Shown in pieces: positions 36,238 to 47,165 of a stretch of 64,000 nt of DNA. The DNA is taken from NCBI GenBank assembly GCA_022818135.1, contig JAFMSR010000017.1, forward strand, positions 1,539,707 through 1,603,706, read 5' to 3'. Source of the stretch: Saxidomus purpurata (Eukaryota; Mollusca; Bivalvia; Venerida; Veneridae). The notes under the pieces were generated by a model, which was not told the origin of the DNA, did not search any database, and saw only the letters and a program-made list of their open reading frames with translations. Every line of letters starts with the position of its first letter. Positions within the stretch are counted from its first letter, which is position 1. A program made the translations under genes and the position numbers.

Positions 36238-37640
36238 AAACAAGAGGGGCATGATGGCTCTATATCGCTCAGCTGACATTGCTCATCAAAAAGTATTTTG
36301 ATATATTTTCATGGTTATTGAATGCAAAATGTGACCACTGTCATGATCAGAAACGTTTCCTTTAATTTGCCATGTTCACCTAGTTATTGACCCCAGGTGA
36401 CCCAGATAAAAAGCATCAAGCCAAACATTCAGACCACTTTTCATGCAAAGTGGGTGTCAGATGTGACAGCTATAGTGTTAAAATGATTTTCCATTGATTT
36501 GACCTTCTGACTTTGTTTTCACTCTTATGTGTCCCATTTAAAAACTTGATATATATGATAAAAGAAGACGATAATCAAATGCAGAATGCTGTCTCTATTG
36601 CATACTAAAGTTTTTACTATGAGTTGACCTGGTGACGTAGCTTTTTATAATCCAATTTTGTCGAGCCGCTTGCGAAAGCTCGATATAGTTGTCCAAATGG
36701 CAGTTCTGTGTATGTGCTTGCGTGCGTGCGTGCGTGCGTTCGTCCGAGTTTAGTTTGTCCGGAGCATATCTTCTTCATGCATGGAGGGATTTTGATGTAA
36801 CTTGGTACAAATGTTTACCATCATAAGATAGAGTGTCATGCGCAAGAACCAGGTCCCTAGTTCAAAGGTCAAGGTCACACTTAGAGCCAAAGGGTCAGAT
36901 GCAAGAATAATTCAAGAATGACTTTGGCCGGAGCATTTCTTCTTCATGCATGGAGAGATTTTGATGTTACTTGGCACACATGTTCACCACCACGAGACGA
37001 AGTGTCATGCGCAAGAACTAGGTCCCTAGGTCTAAGGTCAAGATCACACTTAGAGGTTAAAGGTCAAATTCAAGAATATCTTTGTCCGGAGTATATCTTC
37101 TTCATGCATGGAGGGATATTGATGAAACTTGGCACAAATGTTCACCACCATGAGCTACCCCTGTTTTTTAGAATTACTTTCCTTTGTTGTTACTATAAAT
37201 AGCTTATATTGTAACATTTTTATTACTTGCCGTAGAGTAAAATCGAGATCACTTTTCTGTGGTTCAACATGCATGTTACATCTGATATTTAGGTGTATTT
37301 TGACCTATCTCTTCTTGGTAAGGAGGCCCTTTTGACAGCTGGCGGCTCGACATGTTGCACGTGGGCATCTAGTTGACCTAGTAACATCAAGACACTCTGA
37401 AACGAAGATCCAATAAAGAAAGATGACGTTTCTGTTGCATAGGCAATGTTTTCTACGATTTGTCCCGGAGACCTGGGATTTATCCGAGATTATTCTTATT
37501 TAAACTCGACCTAAATTTTACCTAGACAGTTATTCCGACCAAGGGTCATGAAGATCCAGTGTAAATGCAGACTCTACTGCATACACAAGGTTAAATGTAG
37601 ACAGACGACAGATAGACCGGTATCTTATGCTGGCCGAACA
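36238..37640 (+). repeat. Bivalve repeat interrupted by a nested element
   Basis: Left part (36238-36658) begins AAACAAGAGGGGCATGATGG and GCTCTATATCGCTCA, with GACCCAGGTGACCCAG-like and CATTCAGACC phrases. Right part (37354-37640) resumes with GACCTAGTAACATCAAGACA, ATTCCGACCAAGGGTCATGA and AGACTCTACTGCATACACAA. The AACAAGAGGGCCAT start is the inverse of the end of the element at 8399-10080, so the two families share termini. Confidence 0.65.
36659..37353 (+). mobile_element. GTCGAGCCGC tandem-repeat element nested in another repeat
   Basis: Starts GTCGAGCCGCTTGCGAAAGC and ends GGCGGCTCGAC, short inverted ends. A GTGCGTGC run (36717-36740) is followed by units starting GTCCGGAGCATATCTTCTTC at about 36759, 36926 and 37084 (167 and 158 bp) with CATGCATGGAG, TTGGCACAAATGTTCACCAC and TCATGCGCAAGAAC. 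It splits the repeat at 36238-37640, so it is the younger insertion. Confidence 0.75.
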
Positions 37641-38939
37641 ATACAACTATTTTCCAAACGTTTACAGAGAAATATTAAATAATGTGTCGTATACATTAAT
37701 GAAATTATAACAGCATCAACATTTTTACATTGTTCAAGTTACACATTAAACAATGATATAAGCCCGTTTTAATGTTACCTTTCTATGCGATTTTATACCA
37801 TTTCATAATTGTGTGCAAAACACTATTCACTACTTCCCTTAAATAAACATTTTCCAAACCTGCATTTAATTTAGCGGTCCACTATGAGAAAAACATCTAA
37901 AATTACAGGTACTTGTTGATGAGGTGTATATGTTGTAAAAACAGGCACCAATAATTATAAACGGTTTCGTTCTTGGAGTAAATTGGAAACGTATTCATTG
38001 TTTAGTATAGATTGACAGGTGTTGTCTGAGTTGAATCCTAATACATTCTTGCAGTGTATCATTGACTGAAAATTACTTACATCTTTTATTCAGTCATATA
38101 GTAATATAATGGCATATACATAAAATATGAGTTGATCTTTAACAAGAAATATCTTAAGAATATATAAAAGGCGTTGAGCCGAGTAACCGCAAAAACAGTT
38201 ACCCGAGATTTAACTCGCTTTCGAACTAGGCATAGATTTATAAAACATTCTGACGGACTGTATTGATTACTGCTTATGAAATGAAGCACCTCGAATGAGT
38301 ATAAGGTAAATTAGGAAGATGACAGACTGGCAGAAAGACGACGAAAATTATGCAACCAGAATACAATGACGTAAAATGAGATAATGTAACTTACAATCAC
38401 ATGATGCCAAACGGTTACTATGACAATGTATATTGTCTTGTTAGGAGAGGATTTTTTTCTGTCTGCATATTGTCTTGTTCAGAGAGGACGTCGGTGAAAC
38501 TGTTGTCATGTCTTCTTAAGAGATTATGCTGTTTTGCTAAATTGATACTCTAAATCACTTTGATTTCGCGAGACAAAAAGCGATCTTTGATCTCAGAGTC
38601 AATACACGAGACCATGAAACGAAATGATGATTCCGCAAACGAGTACTCTCACTAAAGAACTTTTGACGCTTTTGACCACATGGAGTAAATATATTCTTAT
38701 TTCGGACATACGATTACACGTGTACTTTTTTTCTTTAGCAGTATTATTGTAATTAGAAAATTAAGGTGATATTCCTGACTTCTGTTAACTATATTTATAC
38801 AACAGAACATAATTTTTTAATCCAAATGGTTCCAGCGCACCCAGCTGTGTTTAAATATGAAGCTTTTAAGTTTTAACGATGGTAATTTTCTTCTAATTTT
38901 CTTTTAAAGATTGTTGTTCTTTTCAATATCTATAGTCAT
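37641..38939. other. Intergenic DNA, mostly unrecognised
   Basis: CTCGCTTTCGAACTAGGCAT and GAAGCACCTCGAATG near 38210-38295 recall part of block X (24246-24330). Otherwise nothing is recognised. Confidence 0.4.
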
Positions 38940-39133
38940 TTTAACAGGCGGGCAGTATACCTAACACTCGTTCCTGGTAAGAACCACTACTAGACTTATT
39001 TCCGCCGTAAGAAACTGCCAACCTTCTCACATAAAGAGACATGGTCGGTAGCAGGTCCAGAACCCATGACCCTCACTCAATGAGAGGTTATAGTGATTTC
39101 AAGTCAGCGACTACTAGGTCACGGAGGCGGACG
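38940..39133 (-). repeat. tRNA-derived SINE
   Basis: Minus strand: GTCCGCCTCCGTGACCTAGT (tRNA head), TGACTTGAAATCACTATAAC, then the body with TTGGCAGTTTCTTACGG and ACTGCCCGCCTGTTAAAATG. Same family as 49384-49605. Confidence 0.7.
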
Positions 39134-39468
39134 CACATCAACCGATAACCCTAATTTTGATGTGAAGTATCGATAATACTAGAATTGATGAATTCGGCAT
39201 ACACTACCTGGTGGCAAGGTTCTTAAATATTTCTATCGTTGCAATGTCCGTGTGTAGTAGTAATTTTTATTGTTGTTTTTTTTTCTTGGAAAACGCTGAA
39301 TTATAAACAAGAACATAACTGAACATGGCAGGTCGGCGGTATTGCATAAACAAGGTCTTAATTATCTAGATGAATCAAAGAAAGGGGACAAACTCTTAAG
39401 CGGCTTATTGTAAATTTTCTCTTTATACTTACTCTAACACAATATTTACTTTGACGTAACAGCCTTTC

Positions 39469-42400
39469 TTTAGGACCTATTATTTCTAAATAAAACATAC
39501 GGCCCTTATTAACAACTCCTGTATTTAAGGAGTTTGCACCTGCTCGGTACACACAGTAGACACTAATTAGGAGATAGGTCACTAACCGTAAATACTTGTC
39601 TTATACATCGTCATGGCTCTTACTTGGCAAAGAGTCTACTTTTATTTTAAAAAATATTGTTGTGTATACATTACATCCTACTTAAGGGAATCCTGTCACA
39701 TATTAAAAAATATTTGTTTTGCTTTTGTGACCATTTCTATATGGAATATAACCGTTTACAAATTTCACATTTACCGTCTCATCAGGTGTTGTGGTAGTGG
39801 CAGGTCGAAGGTTGGAATTCTAGCTTTGGTCTATCGTGATATAACCCTGGTCACAAGCTTGTAAGGAATGGTTATGCCCTGACTACCTGTCCAGTGCATG
39901 ATATTAAATTACATGATTCATGAGGTTAAATTGTCAGAAAGGCGTCTCATAGGTCTGAAATGGCTTGGTGACACTATAGTATGCAAACAGTTTACAATTT
40001 AAAGTGCATACAATTTGTTTGTCGATACAGATGTTAAATACGAAATTTAGCAGTGTGTGATACAGATCCCTCATTTACGGAATAGTGTACACTGTGCAAT
40101 AAAGGATATAACTTGAAGCTGAAAGCTTTGACAAAATATGGATGTTAGATGGGACAGTTTGCTAAATTTTCTTTTTGTAGTAATGTACGTTATCGTTTGT
40201 TTGTTTAATATGTAAATCCTTTCAAACCACAAACAATGCTAGTTTTGCTTAGTTTCTATTTATTTTCCTTCTTCCCTCCTCATTCCCTACGAAGCTCTTT
40301 ATCACAATCTATCTTAAACCAAAATGTATTCAGTGCGTTGTTACGTTTGGCTATGTAAAGGAAAGATACCAATCTTTTGGAATTTATCAAATTTCGGTTA
40401 CGATCCTGTAGACTACTATAAAAAAGGAATGCATAATTATACACAGTTGTTCATACTTACTGGTAAAACTTAGTACAGGTAAAACGCATGTTTAGTTAGC
40501 TTTTATTTGCATATAGGAAGGCCAATGTCTTTTTTACTGTCTACTCTGGGGTAGTCTGGCGTTTAACTATAAATTTCGCTGCCTCCTGTATGAAGTCCTG
40601 CCTGTGTCTCTGGATTCGAAGCCAGACCTGTTAAAAACAAACATCACCTCGTATTTCAGACTTGAGAAAACAGAAGTGAACGATTTATGATATCGTTAAA
40701 CTAATGCTCTTATGGTTTCCCTAATACATTCTATTTTCGGATACATTCATTCTATGTTATATACTAAATATACCACGGCTAAACGCCGTTTATCTTTTTT
40801 AAAGATATTTCTTATTAGTAATATCAGACATCGATTATTTTGCTCTTGTGAAAATTAAAAAAAATATTTTGTTAATTAACTTTTAACTTCTCTCAAACGC
40901 TTCCTGTTTCTCGTGACATTAACGAAAATGATTCAGTAAAGCAAACCATATTTTCCTGGTCTGATTAGGCGGTTTAAACTTAGCTGTACAGTAGTCGTTA
41001 TAATAAGAAGCCTTATGAAAGGAATACGACAAGTCACTCTTTGTATGAAAAGATGAAAAGAGCAATCGAAAATTTTGTGTTGCTGTATTCTATGATAGCT
41101 GTAGTAGATAAAACTTCGACAAAACGTAAACAGTATAAGGAAGAAAAATAAAAAAATATCTTACAGTACTTTTTGTTATTTTGTTAAGGCTTTAGATCTT
41201 AATCTCGACATGAAACAGCGGTAAATATATTTGACTAACAGGTAGTACACATAATAAAAGGAATTTAAGGTACTGCATTTGTAAAGGACTTGTAAAATAA
41301 GTTTAAATGCTAAACATCCTTTCCGTGTTGAAAGACAAAGTGATGGTTGTTGATATTTAAGATTTTTAAGTAGGGTGCGAGAAGGCAAACTGGCATTTTA
41401 TATCATTATATATAAAATTGAGCAGTACAAATATAGTCCTGTCAATGAAAATGTTGAAGATGAAAATATAACAAAAAATCACTAATAAAGAGAGGATCTT
41501 CAGAGCAAACATGATCTACATGGTTAACACAGTGTAAACAGATCTAAACAATTCATTAAAACAACATTGCAGACTTGTATGCCGACTGTGAACAAACTTT
41601 GGAAATCCTAAGTGTTCACTATGTTGTCTATGAAATGACCTTATGACAAGTTTCTGACAACATGTAAACTAGCTCGACGTTATTATGATAAACATTCTGA
41701 ACATTTTCATGACAGTTCTATACAAATTGGTACCTGTTGTCTTAAAAAAAATCCTATAATTGGATAGACTAGTTCGTGACATAGTTTAAAACCCGGCCTA
41801 AAGTTTATCGATGACACATTTTAACCAACCGAATATGGTACAAATTGAAGCATCTAGACCGTTCACATTATTCGACCTTGGTTTGCGCCCCACATAACCC
41901 GCTTTCGAATTAAAAAAAAAAACATGCTGACCAAATATATTGATGACTGCTAATAAAATGAAGCCCAAAGAATGTTTATAATGTAAATTGTGAAACCGAC
42001 AGACAGACAGAAAGACGTAGGAAATAATGCGACCAGAATACATGAGCACAACTAAGTTCTATGAAATTGTTCAAGAATTAAATCTGTTAAGATACCTGTT
42101 AGAAGCGGCCTAGCTTAAGATTGTTCACAAATAAGACTTAATGCTCGTGGTTTCAAAATTCTCATAAGCTATGGAACACCGTGACTGTCCTGAGTAGAAA
42201 TGAGAAGAAATAACAATCTACGTTATCGTGTAAAATGGGTATCACTTTGCTCACTGTTGGTATTGTGTAAATTACATTCAGATGTCATCCTATTAAGATA
42301 TTGCGATAATGTCACATGAAATTTGGCTAGAACCTGTAAATGGGATGATGTCTCCAAAACTATAGTAATGGTAATCTATTTTTCGCCAAAATCTGAGGCC

Positions 42401-42930
42401 GAACAACCTAAAGGAAGGACAATATTACGTCAAACTGGTTTGCTGTCTTGTTCGAATATTATGTCATTCTATTTAACCCGTTGCTTTTCAAGTTCAGGAG
42501 AACTGTTGTTAGTTGCAATCAATATGTTATCTTGTTCATAGAAAATATTATTGTTATGTTATACTGTCTCATTGTATTTCTGAAAAGGGATGTTTGTCTG
42601 TCAGGCCATAATATCGACCTTAAGTTGTCTTCTGATGTCCTTCAAAACTGCTGTAAGCATGTAAAGTGAAGGTGTACATCTGTCAAAGAACAAAATAATG
42701 TGTTTAAGGAAGGATGTAGCTTTGCTCACCCGTTATATTATTCTATATTGAAAACGTGTTGTTTTGTACAACTGTTTTTGATGCGTTTGATATCCAAACT
42801 ATAGACATAAATTCGAAAGCAGAAGGTTCAGGTTTTAAATCTCTCAAATCTTAACATACATGTAACTGTATATTAAACATAATCTCATCGTAATTGAGTA
42901 TCTAATGGCAACAATGCTTTGTATTCCTGG
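39469..42930 (+). repeat. Segmental block X, copy 3 (upstream of CTL-C)
   Basis: Colinear with 21493-25115; by eye most runs differ by only a few substitutions, with small indels and one 260-bp difference. Copy 3 continues at 42930 into lectin intron-like DNA, whereas copy 2 continues into the CTL-B upstream region, so the right-hand junctions differ. Confidence 0.8.
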
Positions 42931-43426
42931 CAATACAATTTTGCTTCTTACCTTTATTTAAGTAATAATTTAATTACTATACAATAGACATCCATTCAGT
43001 GTACATGAAAAAATGAACAAATATGAAAGAAGCAAGCTATTAAATACAACTGAACAGGAATGTGAGATATGTGGCCATTAAGTAAATTACATTTGCTACA
43101 GTCTAAGAAAACTGTTCATTTTAGTCAGACATACTTTATTTCATTCAAACACTTTAGACAAAACTTTAGCTGGTTTTAACAGATTAATAGTTTGGTTAAA
43201 AAAAAAAACATTATAGAAAATCTGCAGTTCGTTTTATATCTTTCTTAAACAAAACATTTAATTCAGATAAAGTTTTCATATAATTATCTAAAGTAAGAAT
43301 TAGTTTTCTGCAAATAACATGTGTTCAAAGTCTCAAAAATTGCTGAATATGCCTAATAAATCAAATACAAAATATTGAAGTAAACGCTTTTTTGTGATAA
43401 AACATTTTCCCCGTTAGATAATAAAT
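42931..43426 (+). pseudogene. Relic of lectin intron 5 without exon 5
   Basis: TTACCTTTATTTAAGTAATA, ATTTAATTACTATACAATAG, CATCCATTCAGTGTACAT and GAACAAATATGAAAGAA match intron 5 of CTL-C (51525-51635). The preceding 42780-42900 matches the start of intron 4. Exon 5 should lie between them and is missing, so this is the tail of a dead lectin gene. Confidence 0.55.
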
Positions 43427-43531
43427 CTTACAACATCTTTACCGAGTATGCTGTAATGACTGTTCCAGTGGCCCCTTCTTGACGGGATGCACATGGTGCT
43501 TGCTTTTTAATTTATTTATATTTATTTGTAG

Positions 43532-43544
43532 ACTCATACAATAG
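43532..43544 (+). pseudogene. Orphan last exon of a lectin gene, copy 1
   Basis: After a TTTGTAG acceptor the bases ACTCATACAATAG encode the phase-2 tail L-I-Q-stop, identical in meaning to exon 6 of CTL-C, and are followed by the conserved GGCAGTCAACCAATACTGG of the 3' UTR. No exons 1-5 are present upstream. Confidence 0.75.
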
Positions 43545-43730
43545 TGGCAGTCAACCAATACTGGAATATCACGAATCGACAATTTTACGGGATAAATGGA
43601 GACTATAATACGAAATGAAATTCAAACAGTAATTATAACAATCTTAGCCAACGTAACAACAGTATTATATGGAGCCTTTAAGTGGACAATGGATGTTCAC
43701 TTAATATTGTCCAAGTACACCTTTTACGTT

Positions 43731-44020
43731 TTACGTCTACTTGTTTACATACAACTAAACAAGTCGGCTAAACATGTCGACTTGATATCTAGTAATGCGA
43801 CATATCGGTCAATATTTGGATAACAAAACACTGTTACGTGTTACTTGAGAACATGTTAATCAAGCGATGACGACAACCAGCATGTCGACTTACGTTTAGG
43901 GTTAGGAAATCCTAATCCTAACCATGTTGTCTTATCTTTGACCGATATGTCGCAATAATAAACAGCAAGTGGACATGATTTAGACAACTTGTTTAGTTAA
44001 ATTTCAACAAGTAGACGTAG
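43731..44020. repeat. MITE with long terminal inverted repeats, copy 1
   Basis: TACGTCTACTTGTTTACATA ... AATGCGACATATCGGTCAAT on the left is answered on the right by GACCGATATGTCGCAATAAT ... CAACAAGTAGACGTAG, inverted arms of about 90 bp with few mismatches. A second small palindrome (GGTTAGGAAATCCTAATCC) is in the centre. Confidence 0.8.
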
Positions 44021-44497
44021 CACAACTTTATATGGAATACATGAAGTTAACATTCCGGTGTTCACATAAAGCTCACATATCTTTCTGTTGATAGGGTTAT
44101 CTTATTCGGAGACCATTCCATTCTGTCAATACATTATGTGTGAAATGGTTTGTTACTAGACCACTACTATTGTGTACAAAGTATCCTTTCATAACAAGAA
44201 AGCATTTCTATTAGTAACAAAATGATATACATTGTACATGTATCTGTCCAATCAATAATAATTGTCACAACCATTAACTTGGAAATAGGTCGTACCAGTT
44301 ATCTTTCCAGAATAACCTGAACTAAATTATCTCAAGAGAAATTGCTACCAAAGCCGACCTGACAAAAACGAAGTTGGATAAATCCAACATTACTTACAAC
44401 ATCTTTACCGAGTATGCTGTAATGACTGTTCCAGTGGCCCCTTCTTGACGGGATGCACATGGTGCTTGCTTTTTAATTTATTTATATTTGTTTGTAG

Positions 44498-44510
44498 ACT
44501 CATACTATAG
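44498..44510 (+). pseudogene. Orphan last exon of a lectin gene, copy 2
   Basis: ACTCATACTATAG after TTTGTAG: tail L-I-L-stop, one substitution from copy 1. Confidence 0.75.
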
Positions 44511-44696
44511 TGGCAGTCAACCAATACTGGAATATCACGAATCGACAATTTTACGGGATAAATGGAGACTATAATACGAAATGAAATTCAAACAGTAATT
44601 ATAACAATCTTAGCCAACGTAACAACAGTATTATATGGAGCCTTTAAGTAGACAATGGATGTTCACTTAATATTGTCCAAGTACACCTTTTACGTT

Positions 44697-44987
44697 TTAC
44701 GTCTACTTGTTTACATACAACTAAACAAGTCGGCTAAACATGTCGACTTGATATCTAGTAATGCGACATATCGGTCAATATTTGGATAACAAAACACTGT
44801 TACATGTTACTTGAGAACATGTTTATCAAGCGATGACGACAACCAGCATGTCGAGTTACGTTTAGGGTTAGGAAATCCTAATCCTAACCATGTTGTCTTA
44901 TCTTTGACCGATATGTCGCAATAATAAACAGCAAGTGGACATGATTTAGACAACTTGTTTAGTTAAATTTCAACAAGTAGACGTAGC
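44697..44987. repeat. MITE with long terminal inverted repeats, copy 2
   Basis: Same element as 43731-44020, carried along by the tandem duplication and not an independent insertion. Confidence 0.8.
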
Positions 44988-45361
44988 ACAACTTTATATG
45001 GAATACATGAAGTTAACATTCCGGTGTTCACATAAAGCTCACATATCTTTCTGTCGATAGGGTTATCTTATTCAGAGACCATTCCATTCTGTCAATACAT
45101 TATGTGTGAAATGGTTTGTTACTAGACCACTACTATTGTGTACAAAGTATCCTTTCATAACAAGAAAGCATTTCTATTAGTAACAAAATGATATACATTG
45201 TACATGTATCTGTCCAATCAATAATAATTGTCACAACCATTAACTTGGAAATAGGTCGTACCAGTTATCTTTCCAGAATAACCTGAACTAAATTATCTTC
45301 AAGAGAAATTGCTACCAAAGCCGACCTGACATAAACGAAGTTGGATAAATCCAACATTACT

Positions 45362-45600
45362 TTCCTAAACTTAAATAACGATACTACATAATGAAATTGC
45401 TATATTTGTTTATTTCATTTAAAGATAACTCAAATTTGCATAAGCAGTATTAAGATCTGCTAGTACATGTCCAAAGAAACAAGAAAATGAAGCAAATTCT
45501 TGAAATAACAGACAGCAGTGGACCAAGCCTAGAGACAGTCTCCATTGTGGCATGAACAACTCAACTCAAACATGCATGGCATCGATGCGGCCATTTGCTT
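45362..45600 (+). repeat. Upstream segment shared by CTL-C and CTL-A
   Basis: Counterpart of 2145-2400: GAGACAGTCTCCATTGTGGC, CATGAACAACTCAA and GATGCGGCCATTTGC match the CTL-A side. Confidence 0.65.
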
Positions 45601-45711
45601 TAGAGAAATACACCGCATTTGAGTGACTAAAATATATATTCAAGATTTTGAAATACCGTGCAGTCTTCCAAAATTATTATAAATAATCTTTAAAAACATT
45701 GTTTCAGGGTA

Positions 45712-45780
45712 ACAAAGACGAAAAAGGGCGAACAAAAGGTATGTTAATTGACTTAAAGGTACTGCATCTAAGCTATACAT
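45712..45780 (+). promoter_or_regulatory. Conserved distal upstream block of CTL-C
   Basis: AACAAAAGGTATGTTAATTG, ACTTAAAGGTACTGCATCTA: same order as before the other lectin copies. It lies about 600 bp before the ATG. Confidence 0.5.
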
Positions 45781-46284
45781 TTAAAGATGGTTGCTATTCT
45801 TTCTGTAAATCAAGACTTTATACTTTCTTTTTAAAATTTTAATCTGTGCAAATTATTACATTGAACTAAGCACTTGTATTTCTATAATTAATACAAATTA
45901 ACTTATTTAACCTGTCTGTGTGTCTGTATGTAATATAGGGTATCTCAAAATGAGTAACAATTATGGGTCTTTTTAAAGGATATACCCTTCTCTTGAGTTC
46001 GAAAGTTGTAGTATTACTTATTATCTTAGTAATGGTGATGCAATGCCTACTGTGTTTGAAAAGTTACCTTACTTACTGCGTGTATGAAATGTCAAAAACA
46101 GAAATCGTTTTCAGTCGCATCTCACCTTTAAAGTAATTACTCGTTTTACTATTTAGTTAGATTTAATGCCTGCATGCTCTTACAAAATTATATTTTAAAA
46201 TGATGGTGAAACCCAAAGTTAAACTCAAGTTTCAATTGCAGAAAGTGTTTGGCAGAGGCAGGAGTAGTAGTAGTAAAATATTTG

Positions 46285-46345
46285 TAGAAGGACCTTTAAT
46301 TTCCCTCTCAAATCAGGCCTAAAACATCGGCGAGACTCCACTTAT
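46285..46345 (+). promoter_or_regulatory. Conserved proximal promoter of CTL-C
   Basis: AGAAGGACCTTTAATTTCCC, TCTCAAATCAGG and GAGACTCCACTT, 35-95 bp before the ATG; closest to CTL-A. Confidence 0.5.
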
Positions 46346-47142
46346 ATCAAAGTCACAGTGAGGTATCAACAGAAAATATGTTTCTAGTGAGCGTGTTCAC
46401 TTTCTGCGGATTTCTGTCGAGCTCCTTTGCGTTAAATGCTTCTTGCTTTAGCAAAGTTGATTTCGAATTTTACTTGCTACACAATTTAGTTGAAGAAGCT
46501 GGACTGAAGGTGTAATTTCTAAACTAAAATACCAACAGTAGGTTTTTTACTATTAAATTACAGGAACATGGAAACGTGTTCCAAAATATAAGAAACACAT
46601 TTTATGCAAATCAAGAGGTATATAAACAAAGTATTTTTTAATCTGCTACCTTTTATTTGCTGTTGATTTCTTTTTCAAATGTGAGGTATTTTAGTGCAAA
46701 ATTTACATTCAAGTATTCTTTTATTTTCATTTGGCAATTGCTCTCGTAGTCAAACCATAAACAAATAATTTTGTCAAAAAATTCTCCAAAGATGTACAGT
46801 ACTTAGGTCAGAATTGACATGTCACTTCCGTTCTATGTATGTTTAGTTGACAGAGATACGACATGTTCTTCATTATCATGTCTAAATACCAGCTGTGCAG
46901 ACGGATGGGTATCCTACAAGGGGTCATGCTACTTCTTTGCTCAAAATCAACCCAACTTCTTTAGCTTTGCAAAGGTATTTAATTTTGTTCTAGCTGTAAC
47001 ATACCAATTAAATCGTATTGCTTATCATGGCCTCTTTCAAGGAAATATGCGCACAAATTCCATTCTTAATATATTGGTACCATTCATAATTAATTACATT
47101 TAATTCATTTTGTGGCAAGGGTGGACTGTTCCCGAAACACGA

Positions 47143-47165
47143 CTTTAAAAAAAAAAAAAAAAAAA
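47143..47165 (+). repeat. Poly-A run in intron 2 of CTL-C
   Basis: About 22 A followed by GAGG. It may be a decayed retroposon tail, but no body is visible next to it. Confidence 0.8.

Larger units (their letters stand above)
43427..44392 (+). repeat. 966-bp tandem duplication, copy 1
   Basis: Begins CTTACAACATCTTTACCGAG and ends TCCAACATTA; it is directly followed by a second copy with few differences (for example AGTGGACAAT versus AGTAGACAAT). It contains the end of lectin intron 5, the last exon, its 3' UTR and a palindromic MITE. Confidence 0.9.
44393..45361 (+). repeat. 966-bp tandem duplication, copy 2
   Basis: Near-identical to the copy before it, offset 966 bp, with a 1-bp insertion near the end (ATCTTCAAG versus ATCTCAAG). 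It ends by joining the A/C-type upstream segment at ACATTACTTTCCTAAAC. Confidence 0.9.

Noticed and set aside
43596..43823. 75-aa plus-strand frame in the tandem duplication
   Set aside because: It lies in 3' UTR and MITE sequence and is not kept in the second copy, where a TAG interrupts the same frame.
46501..46520. Internal donor AAG|GTGTAA that would avoid the first stop in CTL-C exon 1
   Set aside because: It leaves phase 0, while exon 2 needs phase 1, so the lectin domain would be out of frame.
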